DNA from: Methanosarcinales archaeon Met12
GTDB taxonomy: Archaea; Halobacteriota; UBA148; JAJOKI01
Reading direction: 5' to 3'
Assembly (NCBI GenBank): GCA_002813105.2
Contig: CP017966.2
Coordinates: 124,001 to 188,000, forward strand
DNA length: 64,000 nucleotides
Numbering within the stretch: the stretch's first letter is position 1; each line of letters begins with the position of its first letter. Shown here in pieces: positions 8,710 to 16,921 of the stretch. A program made the translations under genes and the position numbers. The notes below the pieces were generated by a model, which was given only the letters and a program-made list of their open reading frames with translations, made no database searches and had not been told where the DNA came from.

Positions 8710-10199
8710 GCGAAGCGAGCATTAAAGACCGACTGGAACCATTTCTTAATCGTCTGCCAGCAGTGGCAAAACCAAAAGGGCACGTACATTTCAAAACTAA
8801 ATTGATGTGGACTATTGCCATTCTACTACTATATTTCGTACTCACCAATGTTCCATTATTTGGACTCCATCCAGATTCCCGTGACTTGTTTGCGATGTAT
8901 CGAACGATCATGGCAGGAGAGTTTGGTTCGATCGTGCAGTTAGGTATCGGTCCCATAGTTACGGCATCGATTATACTGCAGCTACTCGTCGGTGCGGATA
9001 TCATCAAACTGGACCTGAGTGATCCGAAAGACCAGTCGATATTCCAGGGCGCTCAGAAACTACTCGTATTAGTCATGATTACGATGACCGCTGCTCTTCA
9101 GCTATTAGGGAGATTTCTGCTACCCAATTATGAACTGGCAGGCACATTGGGTGTGAGTGTATCTGCAGTCATATGGATACTATTCATACAAGTGGCAATT
9201 GGGGGTATTTTGATCTTGTTCATGGATGAAATTGTCTCGAAATGGGGCATTGGCTCCGGTGTAGGATTATTTATAGTTGCCAGCATATCACAGGCGATGG
9301 TTGTAGGGTTATTTAGTTGGGAGCCAGATCCCTTTGCGATTCATCCGTTTACTGGTGCAGCACTTCCAGTTGGATTGATCCCAAAATGGCATGAGATATT
9401 TACTACGATAGATATGGGGTGGTTACTCGGTGGAGACGGGCTGTTCTTCTTTTTGTTGAGCGGCGGATTGATGGCTTTGCTCGGCACGATCTTGATATTT
9501 ATCATTGTAGTGTATGTCGAGAGTATGAGAGTCGAGATTCCACTTGCTCACTCTGCAGTGCGTGGTGCACGAGGAAAATTTCCTGTTAAGCTGATCTATG
9601 CAAGCGTTCTACCGATAATCCTGGTGATGGCGCTGGTGGCAAATATCCAGATGGGAGGGATGTTGCTATGGGAAAGCGATGTCCCTATCTTAGGTAATAA
9701 TCCAATGATCGGAGAGTTCATAGATGGCGTGGCCGTATCGGGGCTGATGTATTATCTTGCGCCAATTGCCGGTCCACATGAGCTGATACCGGGGGTACAT
9801 GAGCCGGGGCAGATACTTCTTCGTGTGATCATATATTTAGCGGTCATGATCATTGGATCCATAGTTTTTGCGCTGTTTTGGATCGAAACCACTGGCATGG
9901 GGCCAAAAAAGGTGGCAGAACGAATTCAACGCTCTGGCATGCAAATTCCAGGGTACAGGAGAGATATTGGAGTCGTTGAAAATATCATGAAACGATATAT
10001 TCCAAACATCACCATAATCGGGGGCGCATTCATCGGCGCGTTAGCTGCATTGGCGAGCTTTACTGGTATCATTGGACATGCCGGTGGAACAGGGCTCTTA
10101 CTGACCGTTAGCATCATTTACAAGATGTACGAGCAAATAGCGAAAGAGCAGATGAGTGAAATGCATCCGATGATGCGAACACTCCTCGGAGGCGAGTGA
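8706..10199 (+). CDS. secY: Protein translocase subunit SecY
   Basis: The ATG at 8706 overlaps the L15 stop (ATGA), so I prefer it to the GTG nine bases upstream. The ~497-residue protein has about ten hydrophobic segments and the archaeal SecY/Sec61-alpha pattern: an early membrane segment after KTKLMWTIAILLLYF, the plug region, and the cytoplasmic loop VYVESMRVEIPLAHSAVRGARGKFPVKLIY. It forms the membrane channel for secreted and membrane proteins. Placement after L15 is conserved in both Bacteria and Archaea. Confidence 0.95.
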   Translation: MSEASIKDRLEPFLNRLPAVAKPKGHVHFKTKLMWTIAILLLYFVLTNVPLFGLHPDSRDLFAMYRTIMAGEFGSIVQLGIGPIVTASIILQLLVGADIIKLDLSDPKDQSIFQGAQKLLVLVMITMTAALQLLGRFLLPNYELAGTLGVSVSAVIWILFIQVAIGGILILFMDEIVSKWGIGSGVGLFIVASISQAMVVGLFSWEPDPFAIHPFTGAALPVGLIPKWHEIFTTIDMGWLLGGDGLFFFLLSGGLMALLGTILIFIIVVYVESMRVEIPLAHSAVRGARGKFPVKLIYASVLPIILVMALVANIQMGGMLLWESDVPILGNNPMIGEFIDGVAVSGLMYYLAPIAGPHELIPGVHEPGQILLRVIIYLAVMIIGSIVFALFWIETTGMGPKKVAERIQRSGMQIPGYRRDIGVVENIMKRYIPNITIIGGAFIGALAALASFTGIIGHAGGTGLLLTVSIIYKMYEQIAKEQMSEMHPMMRTLLGGE

Positions 10200-10202
10200 A
10201 AA

Positions 10203-10859
10203 ATGAGATATGTATTTCTTGGTCCGCCCGGTGCTGGCAAGGGTACCCAAGCAGAGATGATATCCCGGAAGTATGATATACCGCACATATCCTCGGGAGA
10301 GATGTTACGAAAAAACGTGATGGATGAAACAAAACTGGGAAAGAAGGCAAAGTCCTATATGAATAGGGGCGAACTGGTACCGGATCAAATAATCATAAGA
10401 CTTGTAAAAGATAAACTCTCATCTCCAGATTGTTCAAAAGGGTTTATTTTAGACGGTTTTCCCAGGACAGTCGTACAGGCAGAGGCACTGGTGAGCATTT
10501 TACACCAGTTGGCGCTAAAACTCGATGCAGTCATTTATTTTGACGTGTCTTTTGAAGAGTTAATTACGCGATTATCTGGCAGAAGGACGTGTAGATCGTG
10601 CGGCATTGATTATCATATAAACTTCAAACCCCCAAAGGATGAGAACCTATGTGATAAATGTGAGGGCGCACTATATCAAAGAGATGATGATAAAAAGGAG
10701 ACGATTCAGAATCGACTGAATGAATATCAACGTCGAACGAAACCACTCATAGATTATTACAGAAAAGATGGCCTGCTGATTACAGTAGATGGGGGGAGGA
10801 AGATACCCGAGATATTTGAAGAGTTGTGCAGGATTTTTGAGGGGGCGCGATATGAATGA
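10203..10859 (+). CDS. adk: Adenylate kinase (zinc-LID type)
   Basis: 218 residues. The P-loop GPPGAGKGTQ is at residues ~7-16, followed by the NMP-binding region (HISSGEMLRKNV) and DGFPRTVVQAE. The LID carries a CRSC...CDKC cluster, the structural zinc site of the long bacterial-type adenylate kinase, rather than the short archaeal AdkA form. It converts AMP plus ATP to two ADP. It starts three bases after secY and overlaps the next gene by eight bases. Confidence 0.94.
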   Translation: MRYVFLGPPGAGKGTQAEMISRKYDIPHISSGEMLRKNVMDETKLGKKAKSYMNRGELVPDQIIIRLVKDKLSSPDCSKGFILDGFPRTVVQAEALVSILHQLALKLDAVIYFDVSFEELITRLSGRRTCRSCGIDYHINFKPPKDENLCDKCEGALYQRDDDKKETIQNRLNEYQRRTKPLIDYYRKDGLLITVDGGRKIPEIFEELCRIFEGARYE

Positions 10860-11457
10860 AAAATTGAAAGAATCGCTGGACAAAATTGCATTGATAATCG
10901 GGTTTGTCCTCATGCTCGGGTTTATGGATGAGGGGTTTCGTATATTTTTGGGAGAGACCACGAATCACTTATTTGGGCCATTAACGATACTGCCGCTCCA
11001 TATGGTGATATTCGTCCTATCTCTGATAACCGGTTTATTTACATCAGTCATTCAGAAGTATACCATCGATTGGGAAAAGAATAAGGGGGCGATGGAGCAG
11101 ATGAAGTTATTCCAAAAAGAGCTCAGAGAGGCGCAGTTATCAAAAAACAAGCACAAGTTGAAGAAGCTGGATAAACAGAAGGACGAAATAATGAGGGCAC
11201 AAGCCGAAATGATGAAACAACAACTCAAGCCGATGGCATATATCATGCTGATATCACTGCCGATATTCGGCTGGTTGTATCATCTGATGTTCACCCTATC
11301 TCTGAATGCCACCATCATATTGCCATTCTATGGCGAGTTGTACCTGGCTACCGACACGGTGCTCCGATTTATACCCGTGTGGATATTCTGGTATATGCTC
11401 TGTTCCATATCGATGGGGCAGGTGATACGGAAGGCACTGAATATGGGAGGAATGTAG
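10852..11457 (+). CDS. DUF106 / EMC3-like (YidC-Oxa1 superfamily) membrane protein
   Basis: The ATG at 10852 gives ~201 residues with an N-terminal hydrophobic segment, a second around GPLTILPLHMVIFVLSLITGLFTSVI, then a long charged coiled-coil (residues ~75-125) and two C-terminal membrane segments. This layout is that of archaeal DUF106 proteins, related to YidC/Oxa1 insertases and eukaryotic EMC3/TMCO1. The position next to secY fits a role in membrane protein insertion. The role is known from the family, not proven here. Confidence 0.85.
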   Translation: MNEKLKESLDKIALIIGFVLMLGFMDEGFRIFLGETTNHLFGPLTILPLHMVIFVLSLITGLFTSVIQKYTIDWEKNKGAMEQMKLFQKELREAQLSKNKHKLKKLDKQKDEIMRAQAEMMKQQLKPMAYIMLISLPIFGWLYHLMFTLSLNATIILPFYGELYLATDTVLRFIPVWIFWYMLCSISMGQVIRKALNMGGM

Positions 11458-11460
11458 ACA

Positions 11461-11993
11461 TGATTATAACGTTAAGCGGGTTGCCAGGGACAGGAAAGAC
11501 GACGGTGGGGCGTGCCATCGGAGACCGTTTTAAACTCCAATTGATATCCATAGGAGAGATGTTCAGAATGATGGCCAAGGAACGCGGCATGACACTTTCT
11601 GAATTCGGAAAACTGGCAGAATCTAACGCGGAGATAGATAAAAAAATCGATCGAGAACAGAGCAGAATCGCCGAGGGAGGATGTGATGTCTTGATAGAGG
11701 GGCGGTTATCAGGGTGGATGGTAAAGAATGCAGACCTCAAAATATGGCTCAAGGCTCCAATAGAATCCCGCTGCGAACGAATTGCAAAGCGTGATGGCAT
11801 GTCCATCGAACAGGCATCGAAGGAAGTAAAGGAGCGGGAACGTTGCGAATCCAAACGATATATGGACTCTTATGAAATCGATATCGAGGACCTATCACCC
11901 TATGACCTCGTCATCAATTCCTCAAAATGGGATAAAAAGGGAGTTATAGAAATCATATCTTCTTCGATAGACGGGGTGTTTTGCAGTAAATGA
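11461..11993 (+). CDS. cmk: Cytidylate kinase
   Basis: Starting at the ATG at 11461, three bases after DUF106, gives 177 residues. The P-loop SGLPGTGKTTVGRAIGD is at the N-terminus, followed by SIGEMFRMMAKERGM and VLIEGRLSGWM, matching archaeal Cmk. It phosphorylates CMP/dCMP. The usual neighbours L34e and L14e, which flank cmk in many archaea, are not present. The stop overlaps the next start (ATGA). Confidence 0.92.
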
Positions 11994-13039
11994 ATCAATT
12001 TGGTGAAAAAGGGGTACGGATGCTCATAAAGGCATCAGATACTACCAATCCCGAGTACGGATGCGATCCAGAAAAACGCAGAATCGATGAGCATATCAAT
12101 AAAGGAGTAATAAACATAGACAAGCCAGCAGGCCCAACCTCACACGAAGTGGTCGCATGGATAAAGAAAATATTGGACCTCGATAAAGCAGGCCACAGCG
12201 GTACCTTAGACCCAAAAGTGACGGGCGTACTCCCAGTAATGCTTGGAGGAGCGACCAAAGCCGTTGGCGCCCTATTGACGGCAAGGAAGAAGTACGTATG
12301 TGTTATGAGACTGCACAGGACCGTTCCTGAAGAGAGAATTAGAGATGTTTGCAGGGAATTTACGGGAGACATATATCAGAGGCCTCCCCTGAAATCCGCA
12401 GTTAAGCGACAGATACGCAAACGGAAGATTCATCATTTAAAAATACAGGAAATCAAAGATAACGAAGTGCTGTTCGAAGTTGAGTGTGAAGCAGGAACAT
12501 ATATACGTAAACTCTGCCATGATATGGGAGAAGCGTTAGGAGTCGGCGCACATATGGCCGAACTGCGCAGGACCATGTCTGGCCCATTTACCGAAGACGC
12601 GCATATTGCAACATTACAAGACCTCAAAGACGCTCATGTCTTTTGGAAAGAGGATGGTACCGAACAGTTTCTTCGAGAAATTGTCATGCCAATGGAATAT
12701 GGGGTGACCCATCTTCCGAAGGTAATCATAAGAGATACCGCAGTGGATGCAATCTGCCATGGCGCAGACCTGGCCGTACCTGGCGTGCTTAGCGTTCAGA
12801 GTGAAATCGAGATGGGGTGCCAGGTAGCCGTATTCACGCTAAAGGGAGAGTGTGTATGTCTCGGCACGGCAAAAATGAACGCAACCTATATATTAGGTGC
12901 CAAAAATGGTATTGCAGTCGACACCGATAGAGTTTTAATGGCGCCTGGCATATACCCAAAGATGTGGCGTGGAAGTCCCACTCTCATACGTGGTGCGTCT
13001 TCGATCTGGGGGGATTCTCCCTGTCGCGTGCCGAGGTAG
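11990..13039 (+). CDS. cbf5: rRNA/tRNA pseudouridine synthase Cbf5 (H/ACA RNP catalytic subunit)
   Basis: 349 residues. The TruB-type catalytic block KAGHSGTLDPKVTGVLPV carries the catalytic aspartate. It is followed by a KYVCVMRLHR segment, GTYIRKLCHDMGEALG, and a C-terminal PUA domain ending near GIYPKMW. The enzyme works with guide RNAs, Nop10, Gar1 and L7Ae. After the PUA domain there is an unusual ~23-residue tail ending CRVPR. Its last codons and stop (13030-13039) lie inside the 5' acceptor stem of the tRNA-Ser gene. Confidence 0.93.
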   Translation: MNQFGEKGVRMLIKASDTTNPEYGCDPEKRRIDEHINKGVINIDKPAGPTSHEVVAWIKKILDLDKAGHSGTLDPKVTGVLPVMLGGATKAVGALLTARKKYVCVMRLHRTVPEERIRDVCREFTGDIYQRPPLKSAVKRQIRKRKIHHLKIQEIKDNEVLFEVECEAGTYIRKLCHDMGEALGVGAHMAELRRTMSGPFTEDAHIATLQDLKDAHVFWKEDGTEQFLREIVMPMEYGVTHLPKVIIRDTAVDAICHGADLAVPGVLSVQSEIEMGCQVAVFTLKGECVCLGTAKMNATYILGAKNGIAVDTDRVLMAPGIYPKMWRGSPTLIRGASSIWGDSPCRVPR

Positions 13040-13159
13040 CCAAGTCCGGTCAACAACCTTTTTGAAGGTCGGCTGAAGGCGCAAGCCTGGAATGGGGAAA
13101 TCAACTTAGTAAGCTTGTGGGACGCAAGTCCCCCAAGGGTTCAAATCCCTTCCTCGGCG
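13030..13159 (+). tRNA. tRNA-Ser(GGA) with two introns (D-loop and 37/38)
   Basis: Acceptor strands GCCGAGG (13030-13036) and CCTCGGC (13152-13158) pair, with discriminator G13159. The anticodon stem CAAGC/GCTTG holds anticodon GGA (13089-13091). A long variable arm (GGGAC GCAA GTCCC) marks a class II serine tRNA. The T-arm is AAGGG/CCCTT with loop TTCAAAT. Intron 1 (about 13054-13076, 23 nt) interrupts the D-loop; intron 2 (about 13093-13111, 19 nt) is at the canonical 37/38 site. Both obey a 3-nt bulge/4-bp helix/3-nt bulge rule: GGTC with GGCT, and CTGG with TTAG. The mature RNA would be 88 nt with a normal D-arm. Confidence 0.88.
13054..13076 (+). other. Predicted D-loop intron of tRNA-Ser(GGA)
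   Basis: The exon tetramer GGTC (13048-13051) pairs with GGCT (13071-13074) through two G-U and two G-C pairs. Three-nucleotide bulges AAC (13052-13054) and GAA (13075-13077) flank this helix, and ACCTT/AAGGT forms the inner stem. Cutting after the second bulge base in each case restores the D-arm GCCAAGTCCGGTCAAAGGC. The exact bases at the joint are ambiguous by one or two because of repeated A residues. Confidence 0.8.
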
Positions 13160-13187
13160 TCGCATAAACAAGAACTAAGGTGAATAA

Positions 13188-13664
13188 ATGGCCAAAGATG
13201 AAAAAATCAGGCATATAATAAGGATTTGTAATACTGACCTAGACGGAAAAAAGAGCGTATGCTACGCACTTACTGGCATCAAGGGCATTTCCGTGAGGTC
13301 TGCCGGGATAATAGCCCATAACGCAAAAACAGATCGTAAAGCCATCATGGGGTATCTGTCAGATGAAGACGTCGATAGACTGAAGAAGGCGGTTGATGAA
13401 TTTGGAGAAAACGTCCCTGAATGGGTGGTCAATCGACGGAGAGAGATCCTAACCAGCAAAAATATGCATCTAATGGGTTCTGAACTCACGATGGAGTGCA
13501 AAGAGGATATAGACCTGATGAAGAAGACGAGGAGTTACAGAGGCATCAGACATGAAAGAGGGCATAAAGTGAGAGGGCAAAGAACAAAATCGACAGGACG
13601 AAAAGGAGCTACAGTAGGAGTTATAAGGAAAAAGGTTGTCAGACAAGAAGAAGAGAAAAAATAA
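13188..13664 (+). CDS. rps13: Ribosomal protein S13
   Basis: 158 residues, the archaeal S13 (S18e) length. It has the helix-hairpin-helix-like LTGIKGISVRSAGIIAHNA block near residues 25-45 and a basic C-terminus RSYRGIRHERGHKVRGQRTKSTGRKG that reaches the tRNAs. It follows tRNA-Ser by 28 nt and begins the S13-S4-S11-RpoD (alpha-type) cluster. Confidence 0.95.
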   Translation: MAKDEKIRHIIRICNTDLDGKKSVCYALTGIKGISVRSAGIIAHNAKTDRKAIMGYLSDEDVDRLKKAVDEFGENVPEWVVNRRREILTSKNMHLMGSELTMECKEDIDLMKKTRSYRGIRHERGHKVRGQRTKSTGRKGATVGVIRKKVVRQEEEKK

Positions 13665-13676
13665 TGGTGATAATTG

Positions 13677-14195
13677 ATGGGATATCCAGGAAAAAATCGT
13701 AAAACATATGAGTCTCCGAACCACCCATGGCAAGCGACGAGAATGAGTGATGAGGTGGCCCTCGTTAAAGAATATGGGCTGAGAAACAAGCGAGAGCTCT
13801 GGAAAGCTCATAGTGTTTTAAGAAGATATCGGCGGGGTACACGAAAATTACGCGCAGAATTAACCGATGTAGGGAAGAAGGGAGAATCGGCCAAATCCAT
13901 ATCGAAGGAACTATTGGAAAAATTAAGTAAAATGAAATTATCAAAAAAGGGCGCAGAATTGGATGAAATCCTTAGCATTAAAATTGAAGATATATTGGAA
14001 CGACGATTGCAAACGCTTGTATATCGACAGGGGCTCGCAAATTCCACAAAACACGCCAGACAGCTTATCACCCATGGACATGTCGCGATCGCCGGGAGAA
14101 AGGTCACCATCCCAGGTTATGTAGTTCTGGAGGAGGAGGAATCACAAATCGAATATTATGTGGGCTCTCCAATAAAAAGGACTGAGATATTATGA
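13677..14195 (+). CDS. rps4: Ribosomal protein S4
   Basis: The start is the ATG at 13677 ([18 protein letters not shown]), the conserved archaeal S4 N-terminus; a TTG three bases upstream is also open. The 172-residue protein carries an S4 RNA-binding domain around residues 105-165 ([30 protein letters not shown]). S4 starts small-subunit assembly. The stop overlaps the S11 start (ATGA-type). Confidence 0.95.
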   Translation: MGYPGKNRKTYESPNHPWQATRMSDEVALVKEYGLRNKRELWKAHSVLRRYRRGTRKLRAELTDVGKKGESAKSISKELLEKLSKMKLSKKGAELDEILSIKIEDILERRLQTLVYRQGLANSTKHARQLITHGHVAIAGRKVTIPGYVVLEEEESQIEYYVGSPIKRTEIL

Positions 14196-14581
14196 CGGAC
14201 GAAAAATGGGGAATCGCACATATTTATGCATCATTCAACAACACGATAATCACTATAACTGATTTGACTGGAGCTGAAACGATTTCCAAATCATCTGGTG
14301 GGAGAGTGGTCAAAGCAGATCGAGACGAAAGTTCACCTTATGCAGCTATGCAAATGGCGATGAACGTCGCAGAACAGGCAAAGGACAGGGGGATTGTAGG
14401 CGTTCACATATATGTTAGAGCTCCTGGAGGGAATAAACAGCGCAGCCCCGGTCCAGGTGCACAGGCTGCAATACGAGCATTGGCTAGAGCAGGTTTACGA
14501 ATCGGGCGAATCGAAGACGTGACTCCTATACCGCATGATGGAACAAAACCGGCTGGTGGAAGGCGTGGCAGGAGGGTTTAA
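14192..14581 (+). CDS. rps11: Ribosomal protein S11
   Basis: 129 residues. The N-terminal [24 protein letters not shown] and the C-terminal [23 protein letters not shown] are diagnostic of archaeal S11 (S14e). S11 lies on the small-subunit platform near the mRNA exit. It overlaps S4 by four bases and is followed three bases later by rpoD. Confidence 0.96.
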   Translation: MTDEKWGIAHIYASFNNTIITITDLTGAETISKSSGGRVVKADRDESSPYAAMQMAMNVAEQAKDRGIVGVHIYVRAPGGNKQRSPGPGAQAAIRALARAGLRIGRIEDVTPIPHDGTKPAGGRRGRRV

Positions 14582-14584
14582 ATA

Positions 14585-15364
14585 ATGGATGTTGATATTA
14601 TTGAGCTGTCTGACCGAAAGATAAAATTTGTATTATCGGGCGTTTCACCTGCTTTCGCTAACAGTTTAAGGCGCAGCATGATCGCAGAAGTACCATCGTT
14701 AGCGATAGATGACGTCAATATATATGAGAATACATCTGTGCTGTTCGATGAAATGCTCGCTTTACGTTTGGGGCTGATTCCATTAAAATCGGATTTAGAG
14801 TTATATGTATCCCGCTCCGAGTGTGATTGTGAAGGGGGATGTCCCCGATGTCAGGTATCCATAATGCTTAGCGTTGAAGGGCCAAAAATAGTCTATTCCA
14901 ATGAGTTGAAATCTGCTGACCCGAAAGTCGCTCCAGTGGACGACAATACACCGATCATCGAGCTCAAGGAGGGGCAAAAAGTAGTGTTAGAGGCTGTTGC
15001 CAGGTTGGGCAGGGGTAAAACGCATGCAAAGTGGCAATCTGCAATCGCCTGTAGTTATAAAAATATGCCGACCATCACAATCTCGAAGTGCGACAGGTGT
15101 GGTGCATGCGTAGAGGTCTGCCCGAGAGGTATACTCGCACTCGATAAAACGGTGACGGTCAAAAACAGCGCCGAATGTTCGTTGTGTCGCCTTTGTGAGG
15201 ATGCATGCGAACTTGGAGCGATAACCATCGACAGTGATTCAACATCATTCATATTCGGCCTCGAATCAGATGGGTCAATTCCTGCGGCAGAGTTGGTCCA
15301 AAGAGCTGCAGATGCCGTAAAGAAAAAAGCCAAGATATTGGTTAAAAGTCTCGAAGTGACATGA
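14585..15364 (+). CDS. rpoD: RNA polymerase subunit D with two iron-sulfur cluster motifs
   Basis: 259 residues homologous to bacterial alpha N-terminal domain and eukaryotic Rpb3. The dimerisation part contains SGVSPAFANSLRRSMIAEVPSLAIDDV. A cysteine-rich CDCEGGCPRC lies near residue 80. A ferredoxin-like insertion carries CDRCGACVEVCP (from about residue 169) and CSLCRLCEDAC (from about residue 198), so both C-x2-C-x2-C-x3-C motifs are complete and two [4Fe-4S] clusters are predicted. Such dual-cluster D subunits are known in Methanosarcina and may tie polymerase assembly to redox state. Confidence 0.94.
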   Translation: MDVDIIELSDRKIKFVLSGVSPAFANSLRRSMIAEVPSLAIDDVNIYENTSVLFDEMLALRLGLIPLKSDLELYVSRSECDCEGGCPRCQVSIMLSVEGPKIVYSNELKSADPKVAPVDDNTPIIELKEGQKVVLEAVARLGRGKTHAKWQSAIACSYKNMPTITISKCDRCGACVEVCPRGILALDKTVTVKNSAECSLCRLCEDACELGAITIDSDSTSFIFGLESDGSIPAAELVQRAADAVKKKAKILVKSLEVT

Positions 15365-15381
15365 CATAAAATTTGCAGTTG

Positions 15382-15682
15382 GCGGGGGTTGCCAAGTCAG
15401 GTCAATAACCTTTTTAACAAAAAGGTCGTTTCTGCTTTGGCAGAAACACCTTCACTCTGCGTAGCAGAGGTAAAGGTTGATCAAAAATGTCCTACATTCG
15501 CCCTTCGGGCTCAGTAGGACTAAACACAGAAAGATATGACCTGCCGAGTATAACGAGGCAGGTCATTCTGATGATCAACCTGTCTGCAGGTTGACGATCA
15601 ACCCTTTTGAGGGTTGGCTAAAGGCGCAAGGTTGAGGGCCTTGTCTCGTAGGAGTTCGTGAGTTCAAATCTCACTCCCCGCA
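15382..15682 (+). tRNA. tRNA-Leu(GAG) with 216-nt intron in the D-loop
   Basis: Acceptor strands GCGGGGG (15382-15388) and TCCCCGC (15675-15681) pair, with discriminator A15682. The anticodon stem CAAGG/CCTTG (15627-15631, 15639-15643) has loop TTGAGGG and anticodon GAG at 15634-15636. The T-arm is GTGAG TTCAAAT CTCAC. Between the conserved D-loop GG and the 3' D-stem strand lies a 216-nt insertion. Removing it yields an 85-nt class II tRNA with D-arm GCCAAGTCAGGTCAAAGGC, typical of archaeal leucine tRNAs. The gene sits between rpoD and L18e. Confidence 0.88.
15406..15621 (+). other. Predicted D-loop intron of tRNA-Leu(GAG), multi-hairpin
   Basis: The exon GGTC (15400-15403) pairs with GGCT (15616-15619), with 3-nt bulges AAT and AAA and an inner AACC/GGTT stem: a complete bulge-helix-bulge. 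The interior is packed with hairpins: 15408-15426 (8 bp), 15428-15447 (8 bp), 15448-15477, 15489-15520, 15536-15566 (10 bp), 15577-15592 and 15600-15615. A 9-bp stem GGTTGATCA/TGATCAACC (15475-15483 with 15572-15580) can enclose two of them. No open frame or clear C/D-box pattern was found inside. Confidence 0.75.
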
Positions 15683-15698
15683 TAAAAAGGTGCAAGGC

Positions 15699-16052
15699 AT
15701 GACAAAAACAAATCCAAGACTGATAAAACTGATAGAAAATCTCAAGGCAAAATCACGTGAAGAGGACGTCATGATATGGAAAGATATCGCCAAAAGATTG
15801 GAGCGCCCTACTAGGAACTATTCGAAAGTGAACCTCGGCCAGATCAATAGAAACACAAAAAAGAACGAAACAGTACTCGTACCAGGGAAAGTCATAAGCG
15901 CTGGTATTTTAGACCATCCTGTGACAATAGCAGGTCTAGGATTCAGCAAAGTTGCTGTCGATAAAATAAAAAGCGTCAAAGGGAAAAGCATAATGATAGA
16001 GCAACTAATAAAAGATAACCCAAAGGGAGCTGGAGTTCGAATAATCCAATGA
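15699..16052 (+). CDS. rpl18e: Ribosomal protein L18e
   Basis: The ATG at 15699 gives 117 residues, the usual archaeal L18e length. L18e shares the L15 fold; the blocks NPRLIKLIENLKAKS, VNLGQINRNTKKNETVLVPGKVIS and VTIAGLGFSKVAVDKI are visible. It starts 16 nt after tRNA-Leu, with AAAAGGTGCAAGG before the start codon. Confidence 0.94.
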   Translation: MTKTNPRLIKLIENLKAKSREEDVMIWKDIAKRLERPTRNYSKVNLGQINRNTKKNETVLVPGKVISAGILDHPVTIAGLGFSKVAVDKIKSVKGKSIMIEQLIKDNPKGAGVRIIQ

Positions 16053-16062
16053 GGTATGATAA

Positions 16063-16482
16063 ATGGTCATCATCAATGCAGATGGACTTATATTAGGACG
16101 TTTGGCGAGCAATATTTCAAAACGCCTGTTAGAAGGCGATGAAGATATCGCAATTGTAAACGCAGAAAAAGCGATAATTTCTGGGTCAAAAGTGCAGATC
16201 TTCAAGGAATATGATGTCCAGGTGAAAAAGGGCACCAGAGAAAAAGGGCCTTACTACCCAAAGAGAGCCGACCAAATATTGAAGAGGACTATCAGAGGGA
16301 TGCTCCCGTATAAGCGAAAACGCGGACGAGATGCATATTCGCGGTTAAAAGTATATATCGGGACGCCTATTGAAATACAAAGTGAGCCTCTGGAAACCAT
16401 CGAAAATGCTAAGATGTCGCGATTGAGTACGATAAAGTATATACGGCTTGGTAACCTGAGTAAAAAGCTCGGTGCCAATTAA
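16063..16482 (+). CDS. rpl13: Ribosomal protein L13
   Basis: 139 residues matching archaeal L13 (L13a). The N-terminus [26 protein letters not shown] and the [31 protein letters not shown] block are characteristic. It forms part of the L18e-L13-S9-RpoN-RpoK cluster. Confidence 0.95.
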   Translation: MVIINADGLILGRLASNISKRLLEGDEDIAIVNAEKAIISGSKVQIFKEYDVQVKKGTREKGPYYPKRADQILKRTIRGMLPYKRKRGRDAYSRLKVYIGTPIEIQSEPLETIENAKMSRLSTIKYIRLGNLSKKLGAN

Positions 16483-16498
16483 GTTTGGAGTTTATCAT

Positions 16499-16900
16499 AT
16501 GGTGAAAATAGTCAATGAAAGCGGTAAGAGAAAAACTGCAATAGCCAGAGTTGTGATCAAGAAGGGCTCAGGACAGGTAAGGATAAACAAGAAACTTCTA
16601 GAGAATATAGAGCCCAAATTGGCACGTCTCAAAATCACTGAGCCGCTGACCATTGCAAGCGACCTTGTCAATGAGATAGACGTCGAGGTCAATGCAAGGG
16701 GAGGAGGAGTCATAGGGCAGGCAGATGCGGTGCGAACTGCAATAGCCAGAGGTCTAGTAAAATGGACAGATAGCTCTTCACTTAGAGATGCGTTTCTTAA
16801 ATACGACAGGAACCTTCTGGTAAGTGATGCTAGACAAAAAGAGCGTAAAAAGTTTGGAGGACGTGGAGCGAGAGCCAGACAACAAAAATCATATAGATGA
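16499..16900 (+). CDS. rps9: Ribosomal protein S9
   Basis: The ATG at 16499 gives 133 residues starting [18 protein letters not shown], the conserved archaeal S9 (S16e) opening. The C-terminus [24 protein letters not shown] ends in the basic KSYR tail that touches P-site tRNA. The longer upstream frame overlaps L13 and is unlikely. Confidence 0.95.
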   Translation: MVKIVNESGKRKTAIARVVIKKGSGQVRINKKLLENIEPKLARLKITEPLTIASDLVNEIDVEVNARGGGVIGQADAVRTAIARGLVKWTDSSSLRDAFLKYDRNLLVSDARQKERKKFGGRGARARQQKSYR

Positions 16901-16921
16901 GGTTGGAGAGAAGGTGACAAT

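Noticed and set aside
15406-15621. C/D-box guide RNA inside the tRNA-Leu intron
   Set aside because: A TGATGA occurs near 15568, but matching D, C' and D' boxes in proper order are not visible.
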